The translations under genes were made by a program, and so were the position numbers. 64,000 nt of DNA from Desulfobulbaceae bacterium (lineage in GTDB: Bacteria; Bacteroidota; Ignavibacteria; Kapaibacteriales; UBA2268). The stretch covers positions 17,137 through 81,136 of the forward strand of contig JAGXRP010000043.1 in assembly GCA_018335795.1 (NCBI GenBank), given 5' to 3'. How positions within the stretch are numbered: position 1 is the stretch's first letter; each line of letters starts with the position of its first letter. The notes beneath the pieces are model-generated. The model saw nothing but the letters and a program-made list of their open reading frames with translations, was not told the origin of the DNA and did no database searches. Shown in pieces: positions 62,135-64,000 of this stretch.

Positions 62135-64000
62135 ATGAACGCAAACGAAATTAAATATATAAAAGGTGTCGGACCCAAAAGAGCCGAAATACTTGCCGAA
62201 GCAGGAATTTTGACACCGGACGACTTGGTCACATACTTCCCCGTGTCATACATTGACCGCAACGCCCGGACTACAATCAGCAATCTATTTCGCGAGCTTG
62301 GCAGTCAAGATATGATTGATGTCGAACTGACAAGCAGCGTAAGGTTTCGGTCAATTTCCACAATCGTAGCCAAAATTATCAAGAAGTCCGAAAATTCTTT
62401 CGGTAAAAAACGCAAATTTTTGAAATTGACTTTGAGCGACGGAAGTGGCACCAATGCAAGCATTTTCTTTTGGAATTATGTACAATATTATTCCAAACAT
62501 TATCAGGAAGGGCAAATTCTCGCGGTCAGTGGGAAAGCTGAGATTGACAAGTACAATTCCGTGAACTTTTCTCATCCCGAGATTGACATTTTGGAATCCG
62601 ACGATGCGCGAATGTACGAGAGCGGGATGATTTTGCCGAAGTACCGAATTACGGAGAAGATGACAAAAGGTGGCATCACCAACAAAATGCTCAGTAATAT
62701 CATCAATCAACTGCTCGAATCGAACACTATCAGGCTTTCCGAATCATTGCCCGACACAATCCGAAAAACCTTGAATATGCCTGATATCAAATCTACTGTG
62801 CTGAATCTGCATTTTCCGCAATCGGAAGATTTGCTTAAACGGGCAAGGTGGCGAATCAAATTCGAGGAGATTTTTTATTTTTTGATGAAAGTCGAGAGCA
62901 TCAAGCACAAGTCTAAAACGAGCGAAAATGCTTATCTAATCGAAGGGAAGAGCAAATTAGCTCGACAATTATACGATAGTTTGCCATTTAAATTGACATC
63001 CGACCAAAAGAAGGTGTTGAATGAAATAGCAGCTGATTTTCGCTCAGGGCAAGCTATGAATCGTTTGTTGCAAGGTGATGTCGGCTCGGGCAAAACGATT
63101 GTAGCCGCATTGTCAATTCTGATGGCGATTGATGCAGGTTTTCAATGCGGATTGATGGCTCCAACAGAAATTTTAGCCGAGCAACATTACAGCAACTTGA
63201 GTAAAGTTTTCGAGCCGCTTGGACTGGAAATTTTCAGACTTATGGGCGGGCAAAGCTCTAAACAACGCAAATATGCACTCGAAAAAATTGCCGATGGCAC
63301 TGCACATCTTATCATCGGCACTCATGCCATGTTTAGCGAAAATATCATGTACAAAAATTTGGCATATTTGGTAATTGATGAGCAGCACCGTTTCGGCGTC
63401 AAGCAAAGGGGCGATTTAATAAATCTGAGCAAAAATTCATCCGAATCGAAGGTGATGCCCCACGTTTTGGTGATGTCGGCGACACCGATTCCGCGAACGC
63501 TGACTATGACTGTTTACGGCGATTTGGACGTGTCTATCATTAAGACTATGCCCAAAAACAGGATACCAATCAAAACCTATGTATCATTCGACAGCAAAAG
63601 GGAGGAAATTTACGATTTTGTCCGGCGAAACGCAAGCGATGGCGGTCAAACATTCATCGTTTTTCCTTTGGTCGAAAAATCCGAGAAAATGGAGGAATTG
63701 AAATCGGCGACTGAGCATTTTGAATTTTTATCGAAGGATATTTTCCCCGAATTGCAGTGCGGATTGGTGCATGGGCAAATGCACTGGAGCGAAAAAGAGG
63801 AGGCTATGCAAAAATTTCTGGCAAAGGAATATGACATTTTGGTGGCGACGACTGTGATTGAAGTCGGCATAGATATTCCGAATGCAAATATAATGTTGAT
63901 CGAGAATGCCGAACGCTTCGGATTGTCGCAATTGCACCAACTTCGGGGCAGAGTCGGGCGCGGTACTCGCGAATCCTATTGCATACTGATGACCAAGGAC
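62135..64000 (+). CDS. recG: ATP-dependent DNA helicase RecG, 3' end outside window
   Basis: The frame from ATG 62135 is open to the end of the window (622 codons); a full RecG has about 700, so roughly the last tenth is missing. RecG remodels stalled replication forks and Holliday junctions. The N-terminal wedge domain starts IKYIKGVGPKRAEILAEAGI and contains the OB fold (LKLTLSDGSGTNASIFFWNY). Helicase motifs follow: LLQGDVGSGKT (I), MAPTEILAEQHY (Ia), LVIDEQHRFGVKQR (II), VMSATPIPRTLTMT (III), ATTVIEVGIDIPNA (V) and LHQLRGRVGRG (VI). It is divergent from the UXS-like gene, with about 140 bp between them. Confidence 0.96.
   Translation, partial: MNANEIKYIKGVGPKRAEILAEAGILTPDDLVTYFPVSYIDRNARTTISNLFRELGSQDMIDVELTSSVRFRSISTIVAKIIKKSENSFGKKRKFLKLTLSDGSGTNASIFFWNYVQYYSKHYQEGQILAVSGKAEIDKYNSVNFSHPEIDILESDDARMYESGMILPKYRITEKMTKGGITNKMLSNIINQLLESNTIRLSESLPDTIRKTLNMPDIKSTVLNLHFPQSEDLLKRARWRIKFEEIFYFLMKVESIKHKSKTSENAYLIEGKSKLARQLYDSLPFKLTSDQKKVLNEIAADFRSGQAMNRLLQGDVGSGKTIVAALSILMAIDAGFQCGLMAPTEILAEQHYSNLSKVFEPLGLEIFRLMGGQSSKQRKYALEKIADGTAHLIIGTHAMFSENIMYKNLAYLVIDEQHRFGVKQRGDLINLSKNSSESKVMPHVLVMSATPIPRTLTMTVYGDLDVSIIKTMPKNRIPIKTYVSFDSKREEIYDFVRRNASDGGQTFIVFPLVEKSEKMEELKSATEHFEFLSKDIFPELQCGLVHGQMHWSEKEEAMQKFLAKEYDILVATTVIEVGIDIPNANIMLIENAERFGLSQLHQLRGRVGRGTRESYCILMTKD

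Noticed and set aside
62020..63940. Several minus-strand ORFs opposite 62-64 kb
   Set aside because: They are shadows of recG, which stays open to the window edge.
1..64000. CRISPR array
   Set aside because: No regularly spaced short direct repeats with unique spacers were found; the repeats seen are inverted or occur only two or three times.

Overview
The window looks like chromosomal DNA from an A+T-rich, Gram-negative bacterium of the Bacteroidota/Chlorobiota (FCB) lineage. A Kapabacteria- or Ignavibacteria-like organism is my guess, not something the sequence proves. The reasons are an adjacent porU-porV pair of the type IX secretion system (T9SS), several large secreted proteins with T9SS-type C-terminal domains, OmpA-family and TonB-dependent outer-membrane proteins, and promoters of the Bacteroidota TTTG...TAnnTTTG type.

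Layout. 0-8 kb: the end of an OmpA-like gene, pdxJ, asnB, an outer-membrane barrel protein, a double-OmpA-domain protein, dxs and tRNA-Lys(TTT). 8.1-17.1 kb: an accessory island behind the tRNA. It holds a dead tyrosine recombinase, two coupled MscS channels, a four-gene B12-binding/histidine-kinase module, two gene remnants, three copies of a dispersed non-coding repeat and a 251-bp inverted-repeat element. 17.1-32.5 kb: cinA-tsaD, a DUF5714-type protein, a short-chain dehydrogenase, porV-porU, a T9SS-exported subtilase and the GDP-fucose pair gmd-fcl. 32.6-50 kb: a FliK-like unknown with purine nucleoside phosphorylase, maeB, a TPR histidine kinase, a lone nuoC, a third MscS channel, two secreted proteins, a class V PLP enzyme with pyruvate kinase, and a DUF438/hemerythrin operon. 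50-57 kb: a T9SS Asp-box protein, a gamma-family Cys/Met PLP enzyme and a FecA-like TonB receptor. 57.1-59.3 kb: a second accessory patch with a 149-bp duplication around a membrane metalloprotease gene and remnants of an IS200/RAYT transposase and a Bro-N antirepressor. 59.3-64 kb: an MsbA-like ABC exporter, a UDP-glucuronate decarboxylase-like epimerase and the 5' part of recG.

How the genes work together. PorU and PorV would process and shuttle the CTD proteins encoded at 26.9-30.2 and 50.3-53.3 kb. gmd/fcl and the UXS-like gene supply nucleotide sugars for surface glycans, with the MsbA-like exporter beside the latter. dxs makes DXP, which PdxJ consumes. The most unusual unit is 12525-16113: a stand-alone B12-binding protein carrying the exact Wx9EH and ExHxxG signatures of CarH-type photoreceptors, an unrecognised helical protein, a PAS histidine kinase and a receiver-first hybrid kinase, apparently one operon. 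I read it as a candidate cobalamin-based (possibly light-sensing) phosphorelay carried in a repeat-delimited cassette. All functions are read from sequence motifs without database searches.
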